A stretch of DNA of 39,532 nucleotides from positions 1 through 39,532 of the forward strand of contig JAUILZ010000028.1 of NCBI GenBank assembly GCA_030432755.1. The letters are read 5' to 3'. The first letter of the stretch is position 1. Each line of letters opens with the position of its first letter. Origin of the DNA: Gammaproteobacteria bacterium (lineage in GTDB: Bacteria > Pseudomonadota > Gammaproteobacteria > Arenicellales > Poriferihabitantaceae). Below, one piece after another: positions 1 through 9,151 of this stretch. The notes under the pieces are model-generated. The model was not told the DNA's origin. It worked only from the letters and a program-made list of their open reading frames with translations, and did not search any database. The translations under genes were made by a program, and so were the position numbers.

Positions 1-269
1 CTGACAACGAGTGGTCAAAGTGCGGGTTCGCCCGCTGCTGGCGTCGCGATTGATCTCGTGGAAGATCTCAACGAAAAGTAACGGTGGATTCCGGCATTAA
101 CGGTCCCCGCCCGCCAGGGTGGTTCGACCTGCCGAGATCCGGATTTTTTTAACCTTTTTGACACAACCAACGCCCACCAATACGCCTCCTGCCCTGTCAC
201 GCCTGCGATTTTCCCGCACGGGGCGTGGTGCGGACGGCCGGATTCACTGGTGGGTTTTTTATTGAACCC
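1..269 (+). other. Leader / intergenic region upstream of rpsA
   Basis: No gene is supported here. A TGA at 2-4 could be the end of an upstream gene (cmk usually precedes rpsA in gammaproteobacteria), but too little is present to tell. The stretch is less GC-biased than the genes and has a T-rich tract at 144-159. A perfect TTGACA (158-163) sits 17 bases before TACGCC (181-186). That is a possible sigma-70 promoter with a poor -10, so only a weak call. The last part folds onto the rpsA start codon (see the hairpin entry). Confidence 0.4.
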
Positions 270-270
270 A
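251..270 (+). promoter_or_regulatory. Stem-loop at the rpsA start codon (possible S1 autoregulatory element)
   Basis: Bases 251-256 (TGGGTT) pair perfectly with 265-270 (AACCCA), leaving an 8-base T-rich loop. The A of the rpsA ATG is the last base of the stem. No purine-rich Shine-Dalgarno stretch lies in the usual place upstream. In E. coli the rpsA initiation region also lacks a good Shine-Dalgarno, is structured, and is the target of S1 autogenous repression. The pairing is seen directly; a control function is inferred by analogy. Confidence 0.4.
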
Positions 271-1946
271 TGAGCGAAAATTTTGCATCACTGCTGGAAG
301 AGAGTCTTTCCGGCGTCATCATGAAACCGGGCTCCGTCATCACCGGCGAAGTCCTGGAGATCAACAACGATTTCGTAATCGTCGGCGCGGGCCTCAAGTC
401 CGATGCCGAGATTCACGCCGCCGAGTTCCGTAACCCGGCCGGCGAACTCACCGTCAAGGTCGGCGACATGGTCGAGGTGGCCCTGGAAGCGGTGGAAGAC
501 GGTACCGGCGCCACCCGCATGTCGCGCGAAAAGGCGATGCGCGCCCGCGCCTGGGAAGACCTCGCCAAGGCCCACGAGAACAGCGATATCGTCTCCGGCG
601 TCATCACCGGCAAGGTCAAGGGTGGATTCACCGTCGACATCAACAACCTGCGCGCCTTCCTGCCGGGTTCCCTGGTGGACGTGCGCCCGGTCAAGGATTC
701 CGCCTACATCGAGGGCCGTGAGCTCGAGTTCAAGATCATCAAGCTCGACCAGTCACGCAACAACATCGTGGTATCGCGACGCGCGATCGTCGAGAACGAA
801 CTCAACGAAGAGCGTGACAAGCTGCTGGACACCCTGGAAGAGGGCCAGATCGTCAAGGGTATCGTCAAGAACCTGACCGACTACGGCGCCTTCGTCAACC
901 TCGGCGGACTCGACGGCCTGCTGCACATCACCGACCTCGCGTGGAAGCGCGTCAAGCATCCTTCCGAGGTGCTCAACGTGGGTGACGAGATCGAGGCCCG
1001 GGTGCTGAAATTCGACCGCGAGCAATGCCGCGTATCTCTCGGCATCAAGCAACTGGGTGAAGACCCGTGGCTGGATCTCGCGCGCCGCTATCCCGTGGGG
1101 ACCCGCCTCTTTGGCCGTGTCACCAACCTCACCGACTACGGCGCCTTCGTCGAGCTCGAGGAGGGCGTGGAAGGCCTGGTGCACCTGTCCGAGATGGACT
1201 GGACCAACAAGAACATTCATCCCGCCAAGGTCTGCCATGTCGGCGACGAGGTCGAGGTCATGGTACTGGATATCGATTCCGACCGCCGCCGCATCTCCCT
1301 CGGCATGAAGCAGTGCACGCCGAATCCCTGGGAGGAGTTCGCCGCCCTGCACAAGAAGGGCGACGTGCTTACCGGCAAGATCCGTTCGATCACCGACTTC
1401 GGCGTCTTCATCGGCGTTGACGGCGGCATCGACGGCCTGGTGCACCTGTCCGATCTTTCCTGGGACCGTTCCGGGGAAGACGTGGTCACCGAGCTCAAGA
1501 AGGGCGACGAGCTCACCGTGGTGGTACTCGCGGTGGACGCCGAGCGCGAGCGTATCTCCCTCGGCCTGAAGCAGGCCAACGAGGATCCGTTCTCCTCCTT
1601 CGTCGGCGAACACGGCAAGGGCAGCACGGTGCGCGGCACCATCAAGGAAGTCACCGCCCGCGGCGCCACCGTGGAACTGGCCAACAACGTCGAGGGCTAC
1701 ATCCGCGCCTCGGAGATTTCCCAGGACCGGGTGGAGGACGCCCGTACCGCGCTCAACGCGGGCGAGGAAATCGAGGCCAAGATCACCAGCATCGAGCGCA
1801 AGGACCGGAAGATCAACCTGTCCATCAAGGTGCGCGAGATGGAGATCGAGGGCGAAGCCGTACAGGAGTACTCCCGGGATGCCACCATTGGCAGCGCGAC
1901 CCTGGGTGATAAACTGAAGGAGCAGTTGAACAAGCAGAATTCCTGA
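270..1946 (+). CDS. rpsA: 30S ribosomal protein S1
   Basis: This is the RNA-binding ribosomal protein that brings mRNA to the 30S subunit. The 558-residue product matches the length of E. coli S1 (557). It starts [13 protein letters not shown] and contains six S1/OB-fold repeats. The middle ones show the repeated pattern TDYGAFV/TDFGVFI, then DGLLHI/EGLVHL/DGLVHL, then RISLG at about 70-90 residue spacing. An open frame continues 15 codons upstream to a GTG at 225, but the ATG at 270 gives the conserved N-terminus and was chosen. There is no clear Shine-Dalgarno, which is normal for this gene. ihfB follows 19 bases later, the standard gammaproteobacterial order. Identification is secure. Confidence 0.98.
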   Translation: MSENFASLLEESLSGVIMKPGSVITGEVLEINNDFVIVGAGLKSDAEIHAAEFRNPAGELTVKVGDMVEVALEAVEDGTGATRMSREKAMRARAWEDLAKAHENSDIVSGVITGKVKGGFTVDINNLRAFLPGSLVDVRPVKDSAYIEGRELEFKIIKLDQSRNNIVVSRRAIVENELNEERDKLLDTLEEGQIVKGIVKNLTDYGAFVNLGGLDGLLHITDLAWKRVKHPSEVLNVGDEIEARVLKFDREQCRVSLGIKQLGEDPWLDLARRYPVGTRLFGRVTNLTDYGAFVELEEGVEGLVHLSEMDWTNKNIHPAKVCHVGDEVEVMVLDIDSDRRRISLGMKQCTPNPWEEFAALHKKGDVLTGKIRSITDFGVFIGVDGGIDGLVHLSDLSWDRSGEDVVTELKKGDELTVVVLAVDAERERISLGLKQANEDPFSSFVGEHGKGSTVRGTIKEVTARGATVELANNVEGYIRASEISQDRVEDARTALNAGEEIEAKITSIERKDRKINLSIKVREMEIEGEAVQEYSRDATIGSATLGDKLKEQLNKQNS

Positions 1947-1965
1947 ACCCGGAGGAGATTGCCGC

Positions 1966-2298
1966 ATGGCTTCTGATTTCGAGCAGTCCGCTGAGCAGCC
2001 AACCCTGACAAAGTCGGAGTTGGTTGCCTTCATCAGTCAAGAACAGCCCCAGTTATCAGAACAGGATGTCGAGCTTGCGGTAAACAGTATCCTCGATTGC
2101 ATGTCTCGAGCGCTCGTCAATGGCGAGCGCATCGAGATCCGGGGATTCGGCAGCATGTCCCTGCATTACCGGCCACCCCGGATCGGCCGCAACCCCAAGA
2201 CCGGGGAGAAGGTGCAGGTGCCGGAAAAATACGTGCCCCATTTCAAGCCGGGGGCCAACCTGCGGAAGAGGGTCGACGAGGGTTTTAGGGGGAAATAG
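1966..2298 (+). CDS. ihfB: Integration host factor subunit beta
   Basis: This is the DNA-bending nucleoid protein that pairs with IHF alpha. The core, from [10 protein letters not shown] through [17 protein letters not shown] to [10 protein letters not shown] and KYVPHFKPG, is the canonical HU/IHF fold, with the beta-arm proline in the RNPKTG loop. The product has 110 residues; the usual length is about 94-100. The excess is an acidic N-terminal extension of about 12 residues ([12 protein letters not shown]) before the conserved LTKSEL. A strong GGAGGAG at 1950-1956 sits correctly before the ATG at 1966, so the extension looks genuine. It lies between rpsA and lapA as in E. coli relatives and is probably co-transcribed with rpsA. 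Confidence 0.96.
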   Translation: MASDFEQSAEQPTLTKSELVAFISQEQPQLSEQDVELAVNSILDCMSRALVNGERIEIRGFGSMSLHYRPPRIGRNPKTGEKVQVPEKYVPHFKPGANLRKRVDEGFRGK

Positions 2299-2299
2299 G

Positions 2300-2563
2300 A
2301 TGAAGAAACTTATATATACGATTGTTATCGTTATATTTTTTCTGCTGGCCCTCTCTTTTCATCTGAAGAATCCGCAGTCCGTCACGTTGCACTATTTCCG
2401 CGGCATGGAAGCGGAGATACCGCTCTCGGTGCTCCTCTGGGTCACCCTCTTCGCGGGAGTGCTCATCGGCTGGCTCGCCGGCCTGATCCGTTCCCTCAAG
2501 CTGCGCCGCCGACTCTCGAAGGCCAATCGCGCGGTGCGTTCACTGGACGGGGAAGCCGTCTAG
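2300..2563 (+). CDS. lapA: LapA-type inner-membrane protein (LPS assembly protein A, DUF1049)
   Basis: This 87-residue protein has two membrane helices, at about residues 4-22 and 43-65, followed by a basic cytoplasmic tail (RSLKLRRRLSKANRAVRSL). The spacer FHLKNPQSVTLHYF between the helices, with its NPQ motif, is typical of the LapA/DUF1049 family. In E. coli LapA works with LapB to tune LPS synthesis by controlling FtsH-mediated LpxC turnover. The ATG at 2300 follows the ihfB stop by one base, with the purine run AGGGGGAAATAGG as ribosome-binding site. lapB follows 35 bases downstream. Position, size and topology all agree with lapA. Confidence 0.92.
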   Translation: MKKLIYTIVIVIFFLLALSFHLKNPQSVTLHYFRGMEAEIPLSVLLWVTLFAGVLIGWLAGLIRSLKLRRRLSKANRAVRSLDGEAV

Positions 2564-2598
2564 AGCGGACCCCGTAACCTGCCTCCGGCGCGAACGTC

Positions 2599-3801
2599 AT
2601 GGATCCCGTCTGGTTACTCCTGCTACTGCCCCTGGCCGCTGCCAGTGGCTGGGTGATGGGTGCACGCGAACGCAAGCCCCGGGCGCCCGAACGCGCGCCC
2701 GTGCCCGAGGCATACTACCGCGGTCTCAACCTGCTGCTCAACGAACAGCCGGACCGGGCGCTCAAGGTTTTCCTCGAGGCCACAGACCTCGACAGCGATA
2801 CGGTGGAAATGCATATCGCGCTCGGCAACCTGTTTCGCCGCCGCGGGGATATCGAGCGCGCCACCCAGATCCACCAGAACCTGGTAGAACGCTCCGATCT
2901 CGCCGATTCGCTGCGTTCGCTGGCATTGTTCGAACTCGCCCAGGATTATTTCAAGGCGGGACTGTTCGACCGCTCCGAGAGCCTGTTCCAGGAACTGCGC
3001 CAGTTGCCGGACTACCGTGAGCCGGCCTGCCGATTCCTGTTGCAGATCTACGACCAGGAGAAGGAATGGCACAGCGCCATCGTGGTGGGCGAGGAATTAT
3101 CCACCGTCTCTCGCCAGGACTACAGCGAAACGCTCGCGCAGTACTGCTGCGAACTGGCCGACAACGCGCTGCGCCAGGGCAAGGCCGGCAAGGCGGAATA
3201 CTATCTCGAAAGCGCGTTCCGCTATGACGGGCGTTGCATCCGTGCCGCCATCCTGTCCGGTCGCGTGGCCGCGAGCCGGGGTAATCACGCCGGCGCCATC
3301 GGCATCTGGCGCGGGCTCGAGCAATGGGCCCCGGAGGCGCTCGGCGAGGTGGTGGAACTGGTGTCGCGCAGCTACGCGGAGCTGGATGACGAGCAGGGCT
3401 TTCGCGGTTTTCTCGAATCCGCGCTGGAGAAGAACCCGGACGCGCGCATCGTCTCTTCGCTGGTGGAGATGTCGCGTAACCACCGCGGCGGGCTCGTGAG
3501 CACCCAGATCCTGCTGGACATCGTGCGCAAGTATCCCTCGCTGGAAGGTCTTTACCAGTTGCTGCGCAATCGTAACGCGCCGGAACTGTTTCGCGGCGAG
3601 TCCCTCGATATCGAGCTGATCGCGCGCCTGTTGTCCGAGGCCATGGGGCATTCGCGGGAATACCATTGCCGCCAGTGTGGCTTCAACAGCAGCACGCTGC
3701 ACTGGCAGTGCCCCGGTTGCAAGGCCTGGGGTTCGGTACAAAAGCGGCTGTTTGGCCGCGAGCGGGGAGAGTCCCCGGGGCAGGGCAACCAACCCGTATA
3801 G
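2599..3801 (+). CDS. lapB: LPS assembly protein LapB (TPR + rubredoxin-like)
   Basis: LapB (formerly YciM) is an inner-membrane-anchored TPR protein that recruits FtsH to degrade LpxC and so limits LPS synthesis. The 400-residue product has an N-terminal helix (residues about 4-20), then TPR units from about residue 40 (YYRGLNLLLNEQPDRAL, then VEMHIALGNLFRRRGDIERA), and ends in a rubredoxin-like metal site. Its cysteines are C357, C360, C371 and C374 in two CxxC pairs, the diagnostic LapB feature. Family length is about 390 residues. It is the last gene of the rpsA-ihfB-lapA-lapB set. The following gene starts a sugar-nucleotide block, so LPS control and LPS synthesis genes are adjacent here. 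Confidence 0.96.
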   Translation: MDPVWLLLLLPLAAASGWVMGARERKPRAPERAPVPEAYYRGLNLLLNEQPDRALKVFLEATDLDSDTVEMHIALGNLFRRRGDIERATQIHQNLVERSDLADSLRSLALFELAQDYFKAGLFDRSESLFQELRQLPDYREPACRFLLQIYDQEKEWHSAIVVGEELSTVSRQDYSETLAQYCCELADNALRQGKAGKAEYYLESAFRYDGRCIRAAILSGRVAASRGNHAGAIGIWRGLEQWAPEALGEVVELVSRSYAELDDEQGFRGFLESALEKNPDARIVSSLVEMSRNHRGGLVSTQILLDIVRKYPSLEGLYQLLRNRNAPELFRGESLDIELIARLLSEAMGHSREYHCRQCGFNSSTLHWQCPGCKAWGSVQKRLFGRERGESPGQGNQPV

Positions 3802-3820
3802 CCAGCCGTTTTGATCGACC

Positions 3821-3861
3821 GCCGGGCTGACCCGGCGATACCACCCGCGGGCCGTCGGCCC
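3821..3861 (+). terminator. Two small GC-rich stem-loops between lapB and ugd
   Basis: Stem 1 is GCCGGG (3821-3826) with CCCGGC (3831-3836) and a 4-base loop. Stem 2 is GGGCC (3849-3853) with GGCCC (3857-3861) and a 3-base loop. Neither is followed by a T run, so a standard intrinsic terminator is not supported. They may attenuate read-through from the lapAB operon into the polysaccharide block or mark an mRNA processing point. Confidence 0.25.
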
Positions 3862-3887
3862 CAACTCGACACTACACAGATTCGGAG

Positions 3888-5210
3888 ATGAAAATAACCG
3901 TCGTGGGAACCGGCTATGTCGGCCTGGTGACCGGCACCTGCCTTGCGGACGTGGGTAACCACGTCCTCTGCGTGGATACCGATGCCAACAAGATCGAGGG
4001 GCTGCGCAACGGGGTGATCCCGATTCATGAACCCGGCCTCGAGCCCCTGGTGCAGGACAACTACGAGGCGGGTCGCCTCGCGTTCACCACCGATATAGCC
4101 GAAGGCGTGGACCACGCCCAGGTGATCTTCATCGCGGTGGGGACACCGCCTGACGAGGACGGCTCGGCGGACCTCAAGTACGTTCTCCAGGTGGCGGATT
4201 CCATCGGCACCCACATGGACGACTACCGCGTGGTGGTGACCAAGTCCACGGTGCCGGTGGGTACCGCGAGCAAGGTGCGCGACGGGATTCTCGCCGCCCT
4301 GGAGCGTCGCGGCGCGTCTATCGACTTCAGCGTCGTCTCCAATCCGGAGTTCCTCAAGGAAGGCGCGGCGGTTGAAGACTTCATGAAGCCGGATCGCATC
4401 ATCATCGGCGCCGACGACACGCGCGCGCTCGAGATCATGCGCGACCTGTATGCGCCGTTCAACCGCAACCACCAACGCGTGATCACGATGGACGTGCCCT
4501 CGGCGGAACTGACCAAGTACACCGCCAATGCCATGCTCGCCACCAAGATCTCCTTCATGAACGAAATGGCCAACCTGGCGGAACGCCTGGGCGCGGATAT
4601 CGAGGCGGTGCGTATCGGCATCGGCGCCGATCCGAGGATCGGCTATCACTTCATCTACCCGGGCTGTGGCTACGGCGGATCCTGTTTCCCCAAGGACGTG
4701 CAGGCGCTGTACCGGACCGCCGGCGAGGCGGGATACGACGCGCGCATCCTGGCGGCGGTGGAGGCGGTGAACCGCGACCAGAAGCACCTGGTCGTCGACA
4801 AGTTGCTGCGCCACTTCAGCGGAGATATCTCCGGCCGCACCTTTGCCCTCTGGGGACTGTCCTTCAAGCCCGATACCGATGACATGCGCGAGGCGCCGAG
4901 CCGCGTGGTGATGGAAGCGCTCTGGGCGCGTGGCGCCAGGGTGCAGGCCTTCGACCCGGTGGCCACGCCGGAAGCGCGCCGCATCTACGGCGAACGCGCC
5001 GACCTGGTGCTCAACGAGGACGATCCCTATGCCGTGCTGGAAGGCGCCGATGCGCTGATCGTGGTGACCGAATGGCGCGCTTTCCGCGCGAGCGACATGC
5101 AGCGCATCCGCGACATGCTTTCTGGCGACGCGATATTCGACGGGCGCAACATCTTTTCTCCCCAGGCGGCGCGCGACGCCGGCCTCGTCTACCATGGCGT
5201 TGGCCGCTGA
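3888..5210 (+). CDS. ugd: UDP-glucose 6-dehydrogenase
   Basis: This cytosolic enzyme oxidises UDP-glucose twice with NAD+ to UDP-glucuronate, a precursor of capsule, exopolysaccharide or lipid A modification sugars. The 440 residues contain the N-terminal Rossmann motif [14 protein letters not shown], the conserved STVPVGT and [14 protein letters not shown] blocks, the helix [17 protein letters not shown], and the catalytic loop [12 protein letters not shown] with nucleophile Cys266. The UDP-binding C-terminal domain carries [15 protein letters not shown]. It opens the sugar block and overlaps the next gene by 17 bases, which suggests translational coupling. Dehydrogenases for UDP-ManNAc or GDP-mannose share this fold, but the length and motifs fit UDP-glucose dehydrogenase best. 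Confidence 0.94.
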   Translation: MKITVVGTGYVGLVTGTCLADVGNHVLCVDTDANKIEGLRNGVIPIHEPGLEPLVQDNYEAGRLAFTTDIAEGVDHAQVIFIAVGTPPDEDGSADLKYVLQVADSIGTHMDDYRVVVTKSTVPVGTASKVRDGILAALERRGASIDFSVVSNPEFLKEGAAVEDFMKPDRIIIGADDTRALEIMRDLYAPFNRNHQRVITMDVPSAELTKYTANAMLATKISFMNEMANLAERLGADIEAVRIGIGADPRIGYHFIYPGCGYGGSCFPKDVQALYRTAGEAGYDARILAAVEAVNRDQKHLVVDKLLRHFSGDISGRTFALWGLSFKPDTDDMREAPSRVVMEALWARGARVQAFDPVATPEARRIYGERADLVLNEDDPYAVLEGADALIVVTEWRAFRASDMQRIRDMLSGDAIFDGRNIFSPQAARDAGLVYHGVGR

Positions 5211-6156
5211 CCCGAAAGTTCTTTCCCGCGCCCGGGTGCTGGTAGTGGGCGACGTGATGCTGGACCGTTACTGGTTCGGCGACGTCGACCGCATCTCCCC
5301 GGAGGCGCCGGTCCCCGTGGTTGCGGTGCGCAACAGCCGTGACCGCCCCGGCGGCGCCGCCAACGTGGCGATGAATGTCAGCGCCCTCGGGGGACAGTGC
5401 ACGCTACTTGGCGTGGTGGGCGACGATCTCCCGGGACGTGAACTGGAGCAGATCACCACCGAGGCGGGTATCCGCCACGACTTCGTCATCGACGTCGGCG
5501 CGCCGACCTCGCTGAAACAGCGCATCATCTCGCGCAACCAGCAACTCATCCGCGCCGATTTCGAGGGACGACCCCATGAGGAGGCGACCACGTCGCTCGT
5601 TGAACGACTCGCGGCATGTCTTGCCGACCACGACGTGGTGGTGCTGTCTGACTACGGCAAGGGCGCGCTGGCGCATTCCCGGGAAATGATCGAAGCCGCG
5701 GTGGCCATGGGCAAGCCCGTGCTGGTGGATCCCAAGGGCGCCGATTTCTCGCGCTATGCCGGCGCCACCATGGTGACGCCCAACCTGAAGGAATTCGAGG
5801 CGGTTTCCGGCCCGGTGGCGGACGATGCCGGGATGGCGATCGGCGCGGCGGAATTGCTGGCGCGATATAATCTGCGCAAGCTGCTGGTGACGCTCAGCGA
5901 ACGCGGCATGACGCTGTTCAGCGAGGACGCCGCGCCCGTGTACTGTCCCGCTCGCAGCCGCGAGGTCTACGACGTCAGTGGCGCCGGCGACACCGTGATC
6001 GCGGTGATGGCGATGTGCACCGCTGCCGGCGTGGACACGGAAAGCGCGCTCCGTATCGCCAACAGCGCCGCGGGCGTGGTGGTCTCCCGGCTCGGGACCG
6101 CAACGGCGTCCATGGACGACCTCATCGCCGCCATGCAAAGAGACTGGACACAATGA
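5194..6156 (+). CDS. rfaE1: D-glycero-beta-D-manno-heptose-7-phosphate kinase (HldE kinase half)
   Basis: This PfkB/ribokinase-fold enzyme phosphorylates heptose 7-phosphate at C1 on the route to ADP-heptose of the LPS inner core. The 320-residue protein shows [23 protein letters not shown] near the N-terminus, the GGAANVAMN glycine motif, and [11 protein letters not shown] with the catalytic base Asp266. It stops where the kinase domain ends. The adenylyltransferase half of bifunctional HldE is absent, so a separate rfaE2/hldC must lie elsewhere. The gene overlaps ugd by 17 bases, and its TGA overlaps the ATG of hldD. The next gene, the epimerase, acts on ADP-heptose in the same pathway. Confidence 0.93.
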   Translation: MALAADPKVLSRARVLVVGDVMLDRYWFGDVDRISPEAPVPVVAVRNSRDRPGGAANVAMNVSALGGQCTLLGVVGDDLPGRELEQITTEAGIRHDFVIDVGAPTSLKQRIISRNQQLIRADFEGRPHEEATTSLVERLAACLADHDVVVLSDYGKGALAHSREMIEAAVAMGKPVLVDPKGADFSRYAGATMVTPNLKEFEAVSGPVADDAGMAIGAAELLARYNLRKLLVTLSERGMTLFSEDAAPVYCPARSREVYDVSGAGDTVIAVMAMCTAAGVDTESALRIANSAAGVVVSRLGTATASMDDLIAAMQRDWTQ

Positions 6157-7148
6157 TCATCGTAACCGGCGGCGCCGGTTTCATCGGCGCGAACCTGGTA
6201 GCCGGCCTCAATGCGGCCGGCGAGCGGGACATCCTCGTGGTGGACAACCTGACCAATGCCGACAAGGTTAAAAACCTGTCGGGGCTGGATATCGCCGACT
6301 ACATGGACAAAGCGGAATTCCGCCAGGCAGTCCGCGACGGCCGCGCCCCCGACCGGGCGCGCGCGGTGTTCCACCAGGGTGCCTGCTCCGACACCATGGC
6401 CACCGACGGCCGCTACGTCCTTGATAACAACTTCACCTATAGCAAGGAGTTGTATCACTACTGTCGCAACATCGGCGCGCCTTATCTCTACGCCTCGTCG
6501 GCGTCGGTGTACGGTGGCGGGGACACCTTCATCGAGTCCCCCGAGTACGAGTCCACCCTCAACGCCTACGCTTATTCCAAGCTGCTGTTCGACAATTATC
6601 TCCGTCGCCAGGGCGATCACGGCATCCAGTGCGCCGGGCTGCGTTACTTCAACGTCTACGGTCCGCGCGAGCAGCACAAGGGACGCATGGCGTCGGTGGC
6701 CTGGCATTTCCACGGTCAGTACCGGCGCGAGGGCAAAGTGCGCCTGTTCCAGGGCTCGGGCGGCTATGGTGACGGCGAGCAGCGGCGCGACTTCGTCTCC
6801 GTGGAGGACGTGGTGGCGGTGAACCTGTTCCTGCTGGAGAACCCCGCGGTCAGCGGCATCTTCAACCTCGGCACCGGGCGCTGCCAGAGCTTCAATGATG
6901 TCGCCGTCAGCGTGATCAACAGCCTGCGTACCCGCGACGGAGAACCGGGGCTCAGCCTCGAGGATGCGGTGGCCGGCAACGTGATCGAATACATCCCGAT
7001 GCCCGAGGCGCTGCACGGCAAGTACCAGAGCTACACCGAGGCCAACCTCGACCGGCTGCGTGCTACCGGCTACGATCGCCCGTTCCTCAGCGTGGAAGAG
7101 GGGGTTGGCCGTTACATGGATGTGCTCGACGTTGATGCCGGCGCCTGA
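6153..7148 (+). CDS. hldD: ADP-L-glycero-D-manno-heptose 6-epimerase
   Basis: This SDR enzyme inverts C6 of ADP-D-glycero-heptose to give the L,D form used for the LPS inner core. The product from the ATG at 6153 has 331 residues. It begins [16 protein letters not shown] (NAD(P) binding), then VVDNLTNADKVKNL and FHQGACSDT, which is characteristic of HldD. The catalytic YAYSK pair is Tyr139 and Lys143, close to the E. coli numbering. The frame is open 46 codons further upstream inside the kinase gene, but the 4-base ATGA overlap and the conserved start support 6153. Kinase and epimerase are translationally coupled. Confidence 0.96.
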   Translation: MIIVTGGAGFIGANLVAGLNAAGERDILVVDNLTNADKVKNLSGLDIADYMDKAEFRQAVRDGRAPDRARAVFHQGACSDTMATDGRYVLDNNFTYSKELYHYCRNIGAPYLYASSASVYGGGDTFIESPEYESTLNAYAYSKLLFDNYLRRQGDHGIQCAGLRYFNVYGPREQHKGRMASVAWHFHGQYRREGKVRLFQGSGGYGDGEQRRDFVSVEDVVAVNLFLLENPAVSGIFNLGTGRCQSFNDVAVSVINSLRTRDGEPGLSLEDAVAGNVIEYIPMPEALHGKYQSYTEANLDRLRATGYDRPFLSVEEGVGRYMDVLDVDAGA

Positions 7149-7193
7149 CCCGGTGGAATTGCCCGACCAGTAAATCTGTAACAACCTGAAAGC

Positions 7194-8279
7194 GTGAACA
7201 ATACAATCCTAGTTACCGGCGGTGCCGGCTTTATCGGCTCCGCGGTGATACGCCGGCTGCTCTCCCATGGCGATGCCGTAGTGGTCAACATCGACAAGCT
7301 GACCTATGCCGGCCATCTTGAGACCCTGGCGAATGAATCCACCAATCCGCGTTATCGTTTCGCGCAAGTGGATATCTGCGATGCCGCCGCGATTAACGGC
7401 CTGTTCGCCGAATACCGTCCGCGCGCGATCATGCATCTCGCGGCGGAGTCCCATGTCGACCGTTCCATCGACGGGCCGGCGGACTTCATCGAGACCAACA
7501 TCGTCGGCACCTACAACCTGCTGGAAGCCGCGCGGAACTATTTGTCCGGTCTGGACGCTGCCGATGCGGTGAAATTCCGCTTCCACCATATCTCCACGGA
7601 CGAGGTGTTCGGCAGCCTCGGTGACGAGGGCTTGTTTACCGAGGACTCTCCTTACCAGCCCAACTCGCCGTATTCCGCGAGCAAGGCGTCCTCGGATCAC
7701 CTGGTGCGCGCCTGGCACGAGACCTTCGGCCTGCCCGTGGTGCTGTCCAACTGCTCCAACAACTACGGCCCTTACCAGTTTCCGGAAAAACTCATCCCGG
7801 TGATCATCGCCAAGGCCCTGGCGGGCCAGCCGATCCCGGTCTACGGCAACGGCCTCAACGTGCGCGACTGGCTCTACGTGGACGATCATGCCGCGGCGCT
7901 GGTGACGGTGATGGAGCGTGGAGAGCTGGGCCGCAGTTACAACGTCGGCGGCAACGAGGAGCGCGCCAATATCGACGTGGTGAAGACGGTCTGCGGGATC
8001 CTCGACGCATTGCGACCGGCGTCCGACGGCAGCGGCTACGCCGAACTCATCACCTTCGTCACCGACCGGCCGGGCCACGATCACCGCTATGCCATCGACG
8101 CCAGCCGGATACGCGACGAACTCGGCTGGCTACCGTCGGAAACCTTTGCCAGCGGGATGGAGAAAACCGTGCGCTGGTACCTGGATAACCAGGACTGGTG
8201 CGCGGCGGTGCTGGCGAACAATGCCCGCGGCGGCGAACGCCTGGGCGTCATCGCCGGTGCCGCGGGAGGGGCGGCATGA
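7194..8279 (+). CDS. rmlB: dTDP-glucose 4,6-dehydratase
   Basis: RmlB converts dTDP-glucose to dTDP-4-keto-6-deoxyglucose, the branch point to dTDP-rhamnose and other deoxysugars. The 361-residue product starts at a GTG (7194) and shows [15 protein letters not shown], the family motif STDEVFGSL with Asp136 and Glu137 for dehydration, and YSASK with Tyr160 and Lys164. [17 protein letters not shown] is the classic RmlB signature. It lies 45 bases after hldD, the largest gap in the block, and overlaps rmlA by ATGA. rmlC and rmlD are not in the window, so the final product cannot be read from this locus alone. Confidence 0.96.
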   Translation: MNNTILVTGGAGFIGSAVIRRLLSHGDAVVVNIDKLTYAGHLETLANESTNPRYRFAQVDICDAAAINGLFAEYRPRAIMHLAAESHVDRSIDGPADFIETNIVGTYNLLEAARNYLSGLDAADAVKFRFHHISTDEVFGSLGDEGLFTEDSPYQPNSPYSASKASSDHLVRAWHETFGLPVVLSNCSNNYGPYQFPEKLIPVIIAKALAGQPIPVYGNGLNVRDWLYVDDHAAALVTVMERGELGRSYNVGGNEERANIDVVKTVCGILDALRPASDGSGYAELITFVTDRPGHDHRYAIDASRIRDELGWLPSETFASGMEKTVRWYLDNQDWCAAVLANNARGGERLGVIAGAAGGAA

Positions 8280-9151
8280 GGGGCATCATCCTCGCCGGGG
8301 GATCCGGCTCCAGGCTCTGGCCGGTGACACTGGCGGTATCCAAGCAGCTGATCCCGGTATACGACAAGCCGATGATCTACTACCCGCTGTCGGTGCTGCT
8401 GCTGGCTGGCATCCGCGATATCCTGGTCATCTCCACGCCCCAGGACACGCCGCGATTCCAGCAATTGCTCGGTGATGGCGAGCGCTGGGGCATCAACCTG
8501 TCCTACGCGGTGCAGCCATCACCGGACGGTCTTGCCCAGGCCTTCATCATCGGTTCGGAGTTCATCGGCAGCCATACCGCCGCGCTGGTGCTCGGCGATA
8601 ACATCTTCCATGGCCATCACCTGAGCGAGAGCCTGCAGAACGCCGCCTCGCTGGAAAAGGGCGCGCGGGTGTTCGCCTACCAGGTGCACGACCCCGAGCG
8701 TTACGGCGTGGTGGCCTTCGACAGGGACGGGCGCGCCTATGATCTCGAGGAGAAGCCGGCCAGGCCGAAGTCGCGCTACGCGGTGACCGGCCTGTATTTC
8801 TATGACAATACCGTGGCCGAACGCGCGCGCGCGCTCAAGCCCTCGAAGCGCGGGGAACTCGAGATCACCGACCTCAACCGCACCTACCTCGAGGAGGGCA
8901 CGCTGGGCGTGGAGGTCTTCAGCCGCGGCATGGCCTGGCTCGATACCGGTACCCACGACTCGCTCCTCGATGCCGCCAAGTTCATCGAAACCATCGAGAC
9001 CCGACAGGGAATGAAGGTATGCTGCCCGGAGGAAATCTGCTGGCGCCAGGGTTATATCGACGACTCGAGGCTCGAATCCCTGGCCGATGAACTCAGCAAG
9101 AACGCCTACGGCCAGTACCTGCACCGGCTGCTCGAGGAACACGACGAATGA
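8276..9151 (+). CDS. rmlA: Glucose-1-phosphate thymidylyltransferase
   Basis: RmlA joins dTTP and glucose-1-phosphate to make dTDP-glucose, the substrate of RmlB next door. From the ATG at 8276 it has 291 residues, matching the family (about 290). It carries the nucleotidyltransferase motif [16 protein letters not shown], then [28 protein letters not shown], and the C-terminal [16 protein letters not shown]. The reading frame continues upstream inside rmlB, but the ATGA overlap and the conserved N-terminus fix the start. The gene is coupled on both sides (rmlB upstream, a GT2 gene downstream). Confidence 0.96.
   Translation: MRGIILAGGSGSRLWPVTLAVSKQLIPVYDKPMIYYPLSVLLLAGIRDILVISTPQDTPRFQQLLGDGERWGINLSYAVQPSPDGLAQAFIIGSEFIGSHTAALVLGDNIFHGHHLSESLQNAASLEKGARVFAYQVHDPERYGVVAFDRDGRAYDLEEKPARPKSRYAVTGLYFYDNTVAERARALKPSKRGELEITDLNRTYLEEGTLGVEVFSRGMAWLDTGTHDSLLDAAKFIETIETRQGMKVCCPEEICWRQGYIDDSRLESLADELSKNAYGQYLHRLLEEHDE

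Noticed and set aside
22..35. GCGGG-TTCG-CCCGC hairpin as a tRNA T-arm or terminator
   Set aside because: No other tRNA arms around it and no T run after it; short palindromes like this are frequent in GC-rich DNA.
1..81. Open frame from the window edge to the TAA at 79-81 as the tail of an upstream gene
   Set aside because: Third codon positions are only about half G/C, unlike the neighbours, and the 26 residues match no family I know.
753..2033. Long open frame antisense to rpsA
   Set aside because: It mirrors a conserved ribosomal gene; in GC-rich DNA the opposite strand is often open by codon bias. No recognisable domain or ribosome-binding site.
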